This document shows, piece after piece, positions 31,616 through 45,560 of a stretch of 64,000 bases of DNA. The DNA is from Poecilobothrus nobilitatus (Eukaryota; Arthropoda; Insecta; Diptera; Dolichopodidae), in contig OX352772.1 of the NCBI GenBank assembly GCA_947095535.1, forward strand, positions 112,513,719 to 112,577,718, read 5' to 3'. Each line of letters starts with the position of its first letter. Position 1 is the first letter of the stretch. The position numbers and the translations under genes were made by a program. The notes beneath the pieces were generated by a model, which ran no database searches, was not told the origin of the DNA, and saw nothing but the letters and a program-made list of their open reading frames with translations.

Positions 31616-34415
31616 AAAAATGAGTTCAGAAAACAAATGAATTAAATTGGAATGTGATAAATGTGAAAAAGTGTTCACAAGATCTGACAATTTAAAAGGA
31701 CATAAATGTGAAACACAATTAAAACATAATTGTGAAATATGTAAAAAATCATTTAATAGAAATGATAGTTTATTAAAACATCAAAAAAATTTGGAAAATG
31801 TAAAATTTTGCAGTAAGTGCAAATCAAACGTTACAAACACTTTGTGGAACTTTGTGGATCCGAACAAATAAGCATAAAAGTAATGCGGCAGAAGTAATTA
31901 GATCTAATGTTAGACATATTGATGAATGTTTTCAAAATAGAATAGAAACGTTTATTAGAGATAATGATGATGAAAGCATACTAAACCCATCACATTTTCT
32001 GGAAAATGCTCAGACCGGTATAATTGAATTATTGATGCAATCATTAAAAAAGCACAACGTTATAAAAATAAATCTTGAGCTTTTTGGCGAATATATAAAG
32101 GCATAAAGCCAACTGAAGAAGAGTTTGAAAATATATCAATCACATATTTTCAAACTCGAATGTTTAGTATTACACAAGCAGATGATCTTAATGATTTTTT
32201 TGAAAAGGCTAAAGAAATTATTCAACTTCAAGCAGAAGACTTCCAAGAAAAAGACAGTGGCTGGGCGTTAATCAGGATTTTACATATTGAAATAAATATC
32301 AATAAATTTGAAGCAATACGTGTGTGTAGTTATATTAAACTACCGAAAAGCATAGAAGACAAAAAAGCATGCATTAATATTCAAAATAAAGATAACTTCT
32401 GTTTGAAGTGGTGTTTAGTATCAGCTTTACAAACTTGTATTCAAAATGATGAACGAACATCTTCATATAAACTTAATAATATTTCTCTACCCATAGTCGA
32501 GCTAAAGTTTGGTGATGTAATATTAGCACTATGCAATTTCCAGCTAAATTGAACGAGTTAAATTTATTTGAAGAACTAAATAGTGAAATAAGTATTAATT
32601 TGTTTGGACTGGAAGTCATTAATAAAAAATATGAGGTTGTAGAACCATTCTATTTAAGAAAATGTGAAAAAATACCATGTAAATTTATTGCTTTTGGAAA
32701 AGGATGATAAATTTCATTTTGTCTATATTAAAAATTTATAAAGATTAAGTAGTTCTGTAACAAAACATATACATAAAATTTATATTTGTAATATGTGCTT
32801 GCAACATTTTTATACATTACAACAGCGTAATTTACACAAAATTGAGTGCAATAAAGTCGTCAAAAAGTTTCCATCTATTGAGAAAAATACACTCGAGTTT
32901 AAAAATTATCAACAACAATTAGAAACACCTTTTGTTATTTATGTCGAGTCTGAGAGTATTTTATAACCTATTGCAACATGCAGTTCCAATCCAATGATGT
33001 CTTCAACAACAAATATTCATCAACATGTTCCAGTAACTTTCTCGTACTACAATAAATGTTCTTTTGATGATAGTCAAAGCTGTTAGAAATAGTTTGTTGG
33101 AGCTAACTGTGCTAAGGAATTTGTCATATCGTTAACAAAAACATGTAGTGAATTATATAAAAATATTTTTATGATGCCAAAGCCAATGAATCTGTTAACA
33201 TTTGATGAGCAGCTTCAACAATTAATTCAGGAAAATTGTCACGAATTAATTAAATGTCAGGTAAATATCTGGTAAGCATTTAGCTTTTAATGATAGAATT
33301 AGAGACAATTGTCACTTTACTGATAATTATTCTAAATGTAATTTATTATATAGGCGACTAAATTTTTTTCCTATATTTTTTTTACAATTTTTTCGGCTAT
33401 GATTGCCATCTTTTATTTAAAGAATTAAACGAAGTGAATGGGCATATTGGTGTCATTCCTTTGAATAAAGAACGTTATATTTCATTATCTAAAAAAATTA
33501 CAATAGATAAAAATCATTCATTTTATTTACGTTTTCTCGATAACTTTAGATTTATGGCTTCTAGCATTGATTCTTTATGTAAAAATTTAAATGAAAATGA
33601 TTTGTTTCATATAAAAAAAGAATTCAATAATAATGAAAAAAATAAACTTATGACCCGAAAGGGAGTTTTTCCCTATGAGTATTTAAATTCCTTTGAACGA
33701 CTTGACGAAAGAAGTTTACCTTCACAAGAAGCTTTTACCAATCAAATGACAAACACATCATATTCCGATGAAAACTACATTCATGCAGTTATATGTATGG
33801 AATACGTTTGAATGTCAAAACTTATGGGACTATTTAAAACTTTACCTTAAAACAGATGTGCTTATTTTGACTGATGTTTTTGAAAACTTTCGAAAAATAC
33901 TATAAATCTATTCTTTAGTTAGATCCTACAAATTTTTATACTACCCCAGGTTTGTCATGGGCAGCTATGTTAAAATACACGGATATCAAATTACAATTAT
34001 TAACTGATATTGATATGTATAATTTCCCTAAAAAAGGGATACATGGTGGAATAAGTCAGTGCTCACTTAGACATTCAGTAGCAAATAATAAATTCATGGG
34101 AGAATCTTATAAAAGAAAAGAACCTTCCAAATACATAGTATATGAAGACGCTAACAATTTATATGGATGGGCAATGATCCAATATTTACCACATAAAGAT
34201 TTTCAGTGGGTTGACGTTACGTAATATTGATGTGCTTTCAGTTGCCGATGATTGGGAAACTGGTTACGTTTTAGAATGGATTTAGATTACCCACAACATT
34301 TACATGATTTGCACAATGATTTTCCTTTTTGTGCTGAAAACAAAGTTCCACCAACAGGTAAAATTGCCAAACTCTTAGTTGACTAACAAATACATAATCC
34401 TTAAATTTTTTCAAC
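31616..34415 (+). pseudogene. Protein-primed DNA polymerase B pseudogene, right arm, copy 2
   Basis: Copy of 6,350-9,150: zinc fingers (31,647-31,871), linker (31,852-32,106), N-terminal block (32,160-32,552), exonuclease-like block (33,434-33,811), palm start (33,952-34,224). Two differences break it further than copy 1. Around 33,895-33,935 it reads ATACTATAAATCTATTCTTT and then TTAGATCC, the version found in both left arms, instead of the coding version of copy 1. At 34,217 a 2 bp loss (GTTACGTAATATT) ends the frame after motif A. Motifs B and C are missing as elsewhere. Confidence 0.87.
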
Positions 34416-34548
34416 CGTAAGTTTGTGGAACATCTTTATTAGATTTATTGAGTAAAAAATTGGTTTTTATTTATACTTTTTTCCACAAAATAATTTTATT
34501 AATATTTTATTTTTATAATTCTTAAAATATTATATTTATTAATTATAA

Positions 34549-34595
34549 ATCCTATATATATTTCGGCATCACTGCCATCATCAGGGCGAATACAA
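34549..34595 (-). ncRNA. Hammerhead-ribozyme-like motif, right arm, copy 2
   Basis: Identical to the motif at 9,284-9,330, with intact CTGATGA, GGC/GCC stem and GAAA boxes on the minus strand. Same caveat: stem I is weak and no folding was run. Confidence 0.55.
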
Positions 34596-34681
34596 TTTAA
34601 TACTAAACATGAATAATTTTCCTATTTTTTAATATTACATTTATACCTACTAAATAATTACAAATCTAAACATAGGTGATT

Positions 34682-34968
34682 TCATATATTTCCTATATTT
34701 AACATAGGTGAATTTCGTAATTCTAATTGTTCGTTCAAAATTGATTTATTTTGTTTTATAGCTTTTTTAATTTTTAGAGATTCCAATAAATCCAAGTTTT
34801 TACCTTTTTTATCAATATGTAAGATTTTCAGGTTATTTATATTGCTAGAATGGTTTTTTTTCCATTAAGTTGGATTTGGATTTGGAATCCACTTTATTAA
34901 GTTCTCTAATGTGTTCCGAATAACGAATCGCGAAATTTCTACCTGTTTGTCCTATATAGGTACTGTCA
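34682..34968 (-). pseudogene. Penelope-like GIY-YIG nuclease fragment, right arm, copy 2
   Basis: Same as 9,417-9,703, running toward the right-arm PolB pseudogene. Confidence 0.75.
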
Positions 34969-35459
34969 AAAATTCAGGTGTATAAGAAATTTTAAAAAGT
35001 TATATAAAAAAGTTAGTTTTAATAAAAAAAATATGTACGTATAATTTAAAACAACAGGAACAAACTTGTTTTTTTATTATTACAAAAAAAAAAAAAAAAT
35101 CGAATCTTAAGTGTGTTTACTCACTTTTAGCTTAGCGAAGTTGTTAAGCTGTTGCAAGCTTTAAATAAAACCAGAGACAAATAAAATACGTTTGTTAAAT
35201 ATAAAAATATAATTGACAGTAAAACTTTAGATAAAATTTGAATTTATCTGATTATTTATAACTTTTAATTTAACTATAAAACTTCTCAAAGTTCATAATA
35301 TTTCATTATATTTCAACCGTTTAGCTCAAAACTTTTATTATTTATTTTATAAATAATATATTTATTATAACAAAACATTTCATTTAAAATTATTTTGTAT
35401 ACATTTCTTTATGTACCTATTCAAATCAAACTTTTTTTTCAAGTAAATATTAAAGTTTA

Positions 35460-35978
35460 AACTTTAATAATAATAAACTTTAAAAACTTTTCATATCTTC
35501 ACCTCACTAATTTTTTTGCATAAGGTTAGGAGAACTCAAATTGTTATAATCGAATGTAAATTTGACGTTTGGTAAATATGTTTAAACTTTAATAATAATT
35601 TTATATTCAAACCAAACTTTGAAATTTTTAAATCCTAATTTAAAATATTCAGCACCATAGCTTAAGCTTTTTAAATTTCAAATTAAAACATAACTGATAT
35701 ACTAACCATTAACTTAAATTTAGAATAATCAATAAACTTTAATAATAATAAACTTTAAAAACTTTTAAACCAAACTTTAAAAACTTTTCATATCTTCACC
35801 CTACTAATTTTTTTAAATAAGGTTAGGAGAACAAAAATTGTTATAATAGAATGTAAATTTGACTTTTGGTAAATATGTTGAAACTTTTATAATAATTTTG
35901 TATTTAAACCAAGTTTTGAAATTTTTAAACCAAACTTTAAAAAGTTTTCATATTTTTATACCAATTTAAAATATTCAG
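35460..35978. repeat. Outer subrepeat array, right arm, copy 2
   Basis: Same short array as 10,195-10,713. It ends in ...AATATTCAGCACTATAGC and the single TAGCTTTTTT of the empty SINE site. Confidence 0.8.
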
Positions 35979-36221
35979 CACTATAGCTTTTTTAATTTAA
36001 AATATTAAAGACACAATCCTTTTTACTCATTTTGCATACTTTTTCGACGAATATATGCAAATAATTTTTTTTGCATACTTTTAGGAGGATTAAAACCTTT
36101 AAATAAGCTCTTCCTGCACCAGAACCGGCATATCCATACTACTATTTCAGTTATAAAATTCATAATGTTTACATTTTTTTTCGTAAGTAATGTCACTTCA
36201 TGTTTTTGTGAATTATCCTAG

Positions 36222-36765
36222 CACATTTTGAAAAGTTTCTGTTAGGTTCGTTCTGTCCGTCCGTCTGTTAAAACTTATATACTGTTTAATAAAAAGCAGT
36301 GAAATATTAACTATGCATAGGTCTCTTAAAATAGTAATGTTGTAGAACAACTTTTTTATGTATCCTCACCGTTGGAGATCCTACAGCACCCACAGCTCTT
36401 CAAATTTTGAAAAATTTTTTTTTAAATGCACATGGATTGTTTTTTACCTTTATAAATCAACCAGAATTTTTTTTGCGTTAACTTTTTTTAATTATGTTTT
36501 CAAATTGATATTGAATAAGGCTAAAAATATGTGTAAGAATAGTGTATGGATAAGGATGGGTTTCTGTTCTATAAATATGTATATGTACTCATTATACCCG
36601 TATGAACTATGTTCAAGGGTATAATAAATTTACCATTAGGTTTGTGACAACTGAAAGAAGTCAAGCTAGATATAGTGCTAAAGATATGGATCATCTCAGA
36701 ATCGAATTATGAGTCCATTAAGCCATGTACGTCCGTCCGTCCGTCCGCAAGATAACTCAAAAAAA
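36222..36765. repeat. GTCC-containing interspersed repeat, copy 2
   Basis: Counterpart of 11,250-11,795, with the same GTCC runs (about 36,252 and 36,729). No gene. Confidence 0.6.
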
Positions 36766-36846
36766 AAAATAAAGGAGCTAGGAGGCTGCTGAAATTTGTT
36801 TTACGTCACTTTTGCAAAATTGTTTGTTTTGCTATTTAAATCCAGC

Positions 36847-37612
36847 TTTTTCGGGTTCGAGTAGCTGCCATACAACTTCTTTCTTTAAATGGAAATAACT
36901 CAGTATCTATTGAAGCTAGGTATCTCAAATTTTGTAAAATCGTGTCGAGTTATAGGCCAACAACACATGTAAAATTTGGTTGTGCTGGGACAACGGGTTC
37001 GGGTAGCTGCCATACATCTTCTCTTTTTAAATGTAAATAACTCAGTGTCTATTGAAGCTAGGTATCTGAAATTTTGTGAAGAGGTGTCGAGTTACAAGCC
37101 AAAAACTTTTGTAAACTTTTGTTGGCCTAGAGCAGCCGATTCAGGCTTCCTGCACTTCTTGGAACTTAAAGAAGCTGGGCGTCTGAAATCTTGCAAATGA
37201 TGGTCAAGTTTTATGTCAACAACTTCTGCAAAATTTGGTTGTGGTGGTGCGATGGGTTCGGGTAGCTGCCATACAACTTCTATGTTTAAATGAGAATAAC
37301 TCTGTCTCTTGAAGAAGAAGAATAAGAAGAATTAGAAATAGAGAAGAATAACTCTGTCTCTTAGGTATCTAAAATTTTGCAACGAGGTGTCGAGTTACAT
37401 GCCAAAAACTTTTGTAAACTTTGATTGGTCTAGAGCATCCGGTTCACTTAATGAAGCTAGGCGTCTGAAATCTTACAAATAATGATCGAGTTTTATGGCA
37501 ATAACTTCTGCAAAATTTGGTCGTGATGGTGCGACTGGTTCGGGTAGTTGCCATACAACTTCTCTGTTTAAATGAAAATAACTCAGTATCTATTGAAGCT
37601 AGGTATTTAAAA
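36847..37612. repeat. Minisatellite with ~140 bp units (array A), copy 2
   Basis: Counterpart of 11,875-12,640 with the same alternating unit order and no change in unit number. Confidence 0.8.
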
Positions 37613-37751
37613 TTTACATAAATATATATCGGTAGTTATAACGTCGGTACTAAAACAACTGAAATTGCTTAAAAGATGATCAAGTTATATAGAAACAGGA
37701 TATATTACATTCATACGGGTATCTCAGAGTTGACATAGTTTACTCTACTTC

Positions 37752-38197
37752 ACTCTTCCTCGTTTTTCTTAAATAATGTATAGAAATGTGAATATCTTTT
37801 ATAATTTAATTGATTGTTTTTATGATATTTTTAAACGTACGTACATTATAGTACGTACACATTTCAATGATATTTTATAGGAAATATGTTATACACATGA
37901 ATCTTATATAGCTAGACCACATATAAGTAATGCATTTCTGAATGATGACATGATGATTGTCGTATGTAGGAGATTGTTTCTGTTTTTTAACATCGGCCGA
38001 AAATGTTATGTTGTTAACACTTAAACACAGTATTCTTAAGATACTTAATAAGGTTATTTTAATTACCGTTATATATTAGAAAAGAATTGAAAGATTTTTA
38101 TGGAATATTAAAAACAGTATAGATAACAGTAAAGAGTGTTGGAAATATCTTTTTAATAACAATAACAGTACAAACAATTAGGCAGAATATTTTTAAT
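37752..38197. other. Spacer, copy 2
   Basis: Counterpart of 12,780-13,225; nothing recognised. Confidence 0.5.
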
Positions 38198-38199
38198 AG

Positions 38200-38877
38200 G
38201 TGCTCGTGCGGAAATGGGTTAACAAATGTTAATAAAAATTTTGTCACAGGCTTTATTTGGAATCATAAATTGATCTTGCCAAATTAGACACAAATTAAAA
38301 ACAAAAAATTTTTTTTGACAGACTATCGTGGCGAAATGTGTTAATGTATCACGAAAACATTTATTGAATGAGTTTGTGTGCCATAGTGCTATTATACTTG
38401 TGCAAATTTTCAATTGGTCAAATCGTTTAAGCACAACAACAACAAAATGAGAAACTTCATGGCCTGAATGCTGATGCTGAAATGGGTGAATGTATCGTAA
38501 CCAAATCAAATCAGAAAGCTTTTGTGATAGAAAACTTCACTTTTGTAAATTTTCATCTCAATTAGTCAAACTTTTTAAGCGCTACAACAAAGAAATTAAA
38601 AAACTTCATTGAGCCCTGGTGCCGAAACGAAATAACGGATAGTTGCCAAATCAACTGAATGATGTTCTCGGGCGAAGAGCTACACTTTTGTTAATTTTCA
38701 ACTCAATTCGTGCCAAAACGGGTTAATTGAACCCTGGTGCCAAAACGGGTTAATTGATGATAACCAAATCAACTCAGTGAACTTCTGTGGTGAAGAGCTA
38801 CACTTTTGTAAATTTTCAACTTAATTGGTCAAACAGTTTAAGCGCGACAACAAAAAAAACGAAAAATTTCATTGGGT
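38200..38877. repeat. Degenerate minisatellite (array B), copy 2
   Basis: Counterpart of 13,228-13,905, again about five diverged units of 117-145 bp. Confidence 0.75.
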
Positions 38878-39593
38878 ATATTACCATGATTTGACCGCTA
38901 AAGATAATTATTTTTTTTATTGTTGATTGTTTTTGTTTGTCTTTATTTTTGTTTATTTCCTCATACTAATTCTTTTGTTTGATTTTAGGTTTTTAAATGG
39001 ATGTATATTGTGAACGAGCACCATGAAGTTTAATCTCTAAAAAATAAAAACATTGAAGGGTTATAGCGCCTCGACTCGCTGTTGTTTAATTTTTATTGAA
39101 ATTTGGAAAATACACTTTGAACGTATATTTGTGAGTATGTAATATGTGATTATCTATATTCCTTTATATGAGGATATACTTTATAATTGTGATGTAATAT
39201 GTAAAAAATATAAATTATAGTGTGTTGTAATTGGTATATATTTTCCTCGGAATAATTTAGTGATTTATGGATATGTATATTTGTTTCCTTATGAATTTTT
39301 TCTAATGTGTTTGCAAGCGCGCACAATATATTTGTATTATATATTCGCTATAGTGATTCCCTTCTTTTTACTTATGGATTTTTATTTGTTGATTTGAATG
39401 ACATATCTTGAAAATTTAATTGATTCTAAATAATTCAAGAATTAATTTTGCATATATTTAGTATAGTTTAATTTCTGTTTTTTTTTTTGCTATGAATGAT
39501 ACTTTTGCTATTGCTCTTTTGAATGTTGTATTTCTACATTTTACTGTGACTACTCTTACTAACCCAAATAGTCGACTATGAATTTTTGCTATG
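38878..39593. other. Spacer, copy 2
   Basis: Counterpart of 13,906-14,628, differing by a short replacement near 39,330 (TTTGTATTATATATTCGC). No gene seen. Confidence 0.5.
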
Positions 39594-39594
39594 A

Positions 39595-40870
39595 GGATTA
39601 AATAGGTGCTAACCAACCTAAAGGGTCAAATAATTTGACAACCTGTGACAATATGTTCCGTTTTTGATAAATTGACATATACTGGAACAAAATTAATTGA
39701 ATATACGAAAGTATCTTTTGTTGGATTAAATCCCGAGAGTTTTCACCTTTGATTCTTGTCCCATGATTTCACTAATTTATCGATTTTCGGTTGGTATTAC
39801 ATTTAACATTTTGTTACAATTTGATGCTCATTTATGTAGATGAAAGCCCCCGGATTCCATTAAGTAGATTAACTCTCCTTGAATTTTCAATGCATTCCTT
39901 TCATTACCTGCTCCCCATAAGAGATCATCCACATAAAAATCATGTAACGCAATTTTTGACGCTATAGGGTACCTTTCTTTTTCTTCTAATGCTAATTGTT
40001 TAATAGTTCTAGTTGCCAAGAAGGGGCGCTCTTAGTCCCAAAAGTCACTAACTAATTTAAAATCCTGTATAGGTTGATCTGATGAGTCACACCAAAGTAT
40101 TCTTCTTCTGTTTTGAATTCATCCAAATTTGTCGATACATTTTGGTGGTGTCGGCTGTAAAGGCTATTTGGTATTTTCTCCATCTTAATATAATTGATGA
40201 CGATTTATCTTGAATGATTGGTCCATTTAGCATCATATCATTTGCAGAAGTTCACTGAAGGTCGCACGAAGTTTTGTTGTTCACTCGATTCCTTTATAAC
40301 GCCATGATACGGTAAATAGCTACAAGTTATGAAGAATTCTTTGGCTCTTGATTAATATGTTCATCTTCTGTAGTTGTAACCTGTTTCATATGAACCAAAG
40401 CAAGATATTCTTGCATGCATTTTGTATATTGATTAATTTAAATATATTTGGAATAAATGAAATTGCTTAATTTAAATGTATTTGGAATTTGTTTTATTTC
40501 TCCAGAAAGAATCCATCCGAATATGGTTCTTTGCGCCAATGGAGTTCCAGGTTCGTCCTTGATTAATCCGCTAAGTATTACGTGTTGGTATACATTATCT
40601 ATGAGTAGCATGTCGAGTGGTCCAGGTTGATGAAATTCTGGATCAGCTAAATTTAGCCTTTGTAAGTTGGTCCAATTTCTATGCTAAATATGATTTCTAG
40701 GAAGAATTGAGGAAAGTTAGGAAAGTTATCCGCTGGATAGGAGTATTTATAAATTGTTTTTTCAAATTAAGTGTTTGAACCACCTTTTCAGTAATAAAAA
40801 TAGCCCGTCAACCTTGGTCGACGAGCTCTCTTATTACCATTTCTTTTCCTATTGGAGAAGTACCGTGGAT
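39595..40870 (-). pseudogene. BEL/Pao protease and reverse transcriptase remnant, copy 2
   Basis: Counterpart of 14,630-15,905, including the open 63-codon piece with FYVDDLLWG (39,828-40,019) and the DPLGWLAP motif at the truncated end. Same stops as copy 1 as far as I can see. Confidence 0.88.
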
Positions 40871-41587
40871 TATTCTTGATTGGTAGAAAATTGTTATTTT
40901 TAAAATTTTAAATATATTTTTTTTGTTTAATGCCTTGAGCGTACGAAATCGTGATTCCAAAAAGATCTCTAACATTTCCCAAGATGCTAATTCGATAGTT
41001 TTGCTGATTTCTTGTTCCCAGAGTTGACCTGTTTCAGCTGGTAACTTCTGAACGAGTGTGTGAATTATGATTGGATCCCAATTGATAATTGGAATATAAA
41101 AGGTTGGCCTAAAAAAATCTGTAAATGGGTCCCTACCAAAATTCTTTTGTTATTATACCTATCCTTTAATAATTGCCAAGCACTTTGGTAATTAGAATCG
41201 GTGATTTGGAATTTCCTTAATAGATTTTCTGGCTCGCCAGCAACATGCATTTTTAAATATTGTAGTACCAAATATTGTAGGCACCAAACTAGAACTTTCA
41301 TGAACTAGTGTCCGAAACAGATCATGAAAGGACGGCCATTTTCTGTAATCCCCGTTAAAACTTTCTAAAATTATTTTAGGAAGATGAATAGCTGTAGGAG
41401 GCTCTCGTATAAAGATCGATGTTGGCTCGCAATTGTTTTCGATCATTTCGGGAAATGTTTCTTTTATCATTCTTTGTATTCAACCGTAATTTTTATAATA
41501 ATTTTGTTTTATGTGAGAGAATATATTTTTATCAAAATATGAATACTTAGCCTCTTCAAATCCCTTTTCGGTAGTTTCCTTTATCAT
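40870..41587 (-). pseudogene. BEL/Pao gag remnant, inner copy, copy 2
   Basis: Counterpart of 15,905-16,622. It reads FNGDYRKWP where copy 1 reads FNGVYRKWP; Asp is also in the outer and right-arm copies, so copy 1 carries the new substitution. Confidence 0.85.
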
Positions 41588-42365
41588 TTTCTCTATGTCT
41601 TTTTGATGGGTATATTCAATTAATAATTAACCGTACCGAACACGCGCGTAGTATTCTAAATTACTAGCAGGTCCTTAAACTACTGTTATTAATTTAGGCA
41701 CTAAAATTTCTTGAATTTAACAAAAATAATATTGAATATTTTTATTATTAGACTGTTTTCAACTATGTTACTATATTAGTTTCTCTATAAATTTTTTTAT
41801 AAAGTTGATCAATAAAATATGTTCACAATTTAAACTGCCTATATCGTATTCACAAACAGTATATTATTCTAATGTTCATTCTTTAAATTAAATATTAATT
41901 TTATTTATTAGTATTTCAATCAATTGTTTTAAGTATCAAATTAAAAATTATCCAAAGTTTTATAATATTAATTAAATTAATTTAAGGAAATTATTACACA
42001 CAAGAAATTTTATTTAAAGATCATGTATTTAATAACTATCCAAAGTTTTTAACATTAATTAAATTAATTTAAGCAGATTATTACACGCCAAGAAATTTTA
42101 TTTAATGATTATGTATTTAATAACTTATTCGGCTCGAAGGACCATGAAAAAGAGTTCAAAAGTTTGAAGATTTATAGATTTTAAATAGATAAAGATTTCA
42201 GAAAAAAATAGATTTCAAATAGATTTTATAGATTACGAAATATAAGTTAATTAAAAAACACCAATTTATATATTCATAAATTTCAATTTATTTAATTTAT
42301 ATTCAATTTTTTTAATGCTAACAAAACGGCGATTCGATTACGAATAAATTTAAAAATATTTGAAA
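41588..42365 (-). repeat. BEL 5' LTR/leader, inner copy, copy 2
   Basis: Counterpart of 16,623-17,400. Confidence 0.6.
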
Positions 42366-43667
42366 ATGTGGTGGCAAGCATTACTTGATTTTGGTTGCCT
42401 CTATTTACCACATAGAAGTCTAAAGAGGTTGAGGGTAATGCGTGTGGAGGTGGTTTGAGATCCGGTGCTTCAACTGTAAATGAGTGATGTGTAGCTAAAT
42501 TAAGCTGGTTTTCGATTTGTTGTGTTTATTTTGCAGTTTCTTGGTTAATATTTTGATTGAATGCTATTCCAATTTGAGTATTCTCTATGAAGAAGTGTAT
42601 GATGACGTTTTTTGTAATGTGAACAATTAATAGTGCTTGGACAATTGAATAATTAGGGCCCTGAACCCAAACACCTAAGACATAATCCCTTTGATTTTAC
42701 TATTTCTAGTTGTTTTATTTAATTTTGTTTTGTAAATCTTTCACACTTTCTTATATTATTCTGGCCATTGCACATGACACAACACGGTTGTATGGCTAGA
42801 TAAAATGTGTTGTGTGAAGATTTAGTATTATTCTTGATTGGTTGAAAATTGTTATTTTTAAAATTTTGGTTAAATATATTTTTTTGTTTAATGCCTCGAG
42901 CGTACGAAATCGTGATTCCGAAAAGATCTTTAACATTTCCCAAGATGCTAATTCCCTAGTTTTGCTGATTTTTGTTCCCAGAGTTGACATGTCTCAGCTG
43001 GTTACTTCTGAACGAATGTGTGAATTATGATTGGATCCCAATTGATAATCGGAATATAAAAGGCTGGCCTAAAAAAACCTGTAAGTGGGTCCCTACCAAA
43101 ATTCTTTTGTTATTATACCTATCCTTTAATAATTTCCAAGCACTTTGGTAATTAGAATCGGTGATTTGGAATTGCCTTAATAGATTTTCTGGCTCGCCAG
43201 CAATATGCATTTTTAAATATTGTAGTTTCTGTGCTGGCGCCAAACTAGAACTTTCATGAACTAGTGTCCGAAACAGAACATGACAGGACGGCCATTTTCT
43301 GTAATCCCCGTTAAAACTTTCTAAAATTATTTTGAGAACATGAATAGCTGTAGGAGGCTCTCGTATAAAGATCGATGTTGGCTCGCAATTATTTTCGATC
43401 ATTTCGGGAAATGTTTCTTTTATCATACTTTCTATTCAACCGTAATTTTTATAATAATTTTCTTTTAAGTAAGAGAATATTTTTATCAAAATACGAATAC
43501 TTAGCCTCTTCAAATCCCTTTTCGGAGTAGGATGCTACCAGAATTTTCCGACGACGTGCCTTAATCTCTGTCCACTGTTTTTGAATATCTCTCAGCAGCT
43601 CTGTGAAACTTTCCTTGGTTTTAGTATCACTGGTTTCGGCTAAGAAATCCTTTATCATTTTCTCCAT
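42366..43667 (-). pseudogene. BEL/Pao gag remnant, outer copy, copy 2
   Basis: Counterpart of 17,401-18,704, with zinc knuckle (42,719-42,943) and DUF1759-like part (43,025-43,426). A 2 bp loss in a TATA run near 43,480 shifts the frame after SYFDKNI compared with copy 1. Confidence 0.85.
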
Positions 43668-44408
43668 GTCTTTCTGATGGGTATATTCAATTAATAATTA
43701 ACCGTACCGAACACGCGCGTAATATTCTAACTAACTAGCAGGTCTTTAAACTACTGTTATTAATATAGGCACTAAAATTTCTTGAATTTAACAAAAATAA
43801 TATTGAATATTTTTATTATTAGACGGTTTTCAATTATGTTACTATATTAGTTTCTCTATAAAATTTTTTATAAAGTTAATCAATAAAATATGTTCACAAT
43901 TTAAACTGCCTATATCGTATTCACAAACAGTATATTATTCTAATGTTCATTCTTTAAATTAAATATTAATTTTATTTATTAGTATTTCAATCAATTGTTT
44001 TAAGTATGAAATATATTTAAATATTATCCAAAGTTTTGTAATATTAATTAAATTAATTTAAGGAAATTATTACACACAAGAAATTTTATTTAAAGATCAT
44101 GTATTTAATACTTATCCAAAGTTTTTAACATTAGTTAAATTAATTTAAGCAGATTATTACACGCCAAGAAATTTTATTTAGTGATTATGTATTTAATAAC
44201 TTATATCCGGCTCGAAGGACCATAGATATTAAATCGATAAAGATTTCACAAAAAAATAGATTTCAAATTTCTATAGATTACGAAATATAAGTTAATTAAA
44301 AAACACCAATTTATATATTCATAGATTTCAATTTATTTAATTTGTATTCAATTTTTCTAATGTTAACAAAACGGCGGTTCGGATACGAATAAATTTAAAA
44401 ATATTTGA
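43668..44408 (-). repeat. BEL 5' LTR/leader, outer copy, copy 2
   Basis: Counterpart of 18,705-19,445. Confidence 0.6.
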
Positions 44409-44728
44409 AACTTAGTGTTACTTAGTACATAGAAAACATATGCTTATTTTGTATATAATAAATCTATCCAAAGTAGATGACTAAAAATTATTTAATAATT
44501 AATAATATAATAATTTTAATAGATGTCGGCGACATCTGAGAACAAATAGATAAGTAATCAATGTAATATAATTATGAAATTATATGAAAGTGTAAAAGAG
44601 AAAAATAAATATTAAATTAAGTAAGAAAAATAAGTATTATTTTAATGAATGACAGAACATAATAAACAAAGCAAATATAAATTGGTATATATATTTTAAT
44701 TGGTATTGGTAAATATATTTTATTTTAA
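44409..44728. other. Spacer, copy 2
   Basis: Counterpart of 19,446-19,765; no gene seen. Confidence 0.5.
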
Positions 44729-45484
44729 TTTATTTATTAAAGTGTAGACTCTTGTAGTATCTTTTTTTTTTGTTTTCTTTTAGTTGAACAATGAAGCCAA
44801 ACAAAAATATTGGGTTCGTACCGCAAGATCCAGTATTATTTATTTCTTCTCCACCTCCTTCATTACCATCTTCAGATATTTCTTCATCTTCATCTTCAGC
44901 TTCGTCTTTATTTTTTTTTTTTTTCATAATATTTATTACTTTCTGATGCATTTGAATCAACTTCACCTTCTAATGGAGTACCTCGTTCATCTTTAACATC
45001 GTTTGTTTCATTATCTTTTCCATCTTTTTCAACACACTCATGTTTCACTACGGAAACTTCATATTCGAAAACCTTTTTAATACCTGACGTAATGTCGTTT
45101 CTGATGTCATTTATGTTGCACTTTATTGCCGGCATTTTCCCTTGCATTGTCGAAATTCCGCCTTTTATTTCGCTTTGCATTGCCTTTCCGTCTTATAGTT
45201 CACATTTCATTGTTGTTATATTTTTTTGAATTGTTGTCATATTGCTTTTCATATTTATTGACATAATTTTTATTGTTTCCATCAATGATTTTAACATATT
45301 ATTCGTACCACCTGATGCTTCATCATTCATTTCAAAAACTACTTCTTCCACTCTCCTTCTTCTTCTAGCAATTTTTTTAATCTGTGCAACAAACGTGCTT
45401 TCTGTCCAACTGTGGACAAATTGCGTTTTGCAATTCCTCTTTTATCTCCACTACACTTAATTCTTCCAACTTCTCATTAACCAT
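44729..45484 (-). pseudogene. SAP-domain gag fragment, copy 2
   Basis: Counterpart of 19,766-20,527, one 6 bp unit shorter in the acidic microsatellite. Same frameshift within the SAP helix pair. Confidence 0.7.
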
Positions 45485-45543
45485 TCTGCCAATTATTATT
45501 ATCTTTTATTTTTCAAGGTTTTAAATCCTATATTTTTAAATTT

Positions 45544-45557
45544 CACTTCTGACACCA
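45544..45557 (-). promoter_or_regulatory. Primer-binding site (TGGTGTCAGAAGTG), copy 2
   Basis: Unchanged from copy 1; lies between LTR and gag. Confidence 0.7.
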
Positions 45558-45560
45558 ATT

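Larger units (their letters stand above)
25936..35978. mobile_element. Giant foldback element with PolB arms, copy 2
   Basis: Second copy of the foldback. Left arm 25,936-31,169, centre 31,170-31,541, right arm 31,542-35,978. The left arm is about 0.3 kb longer than in copy 1 because of one more subrepeat unit. The right boundary is intact and followed directly by TAGCTTTTTTAATTT, the empty SINE site. Confidence 0.85.
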
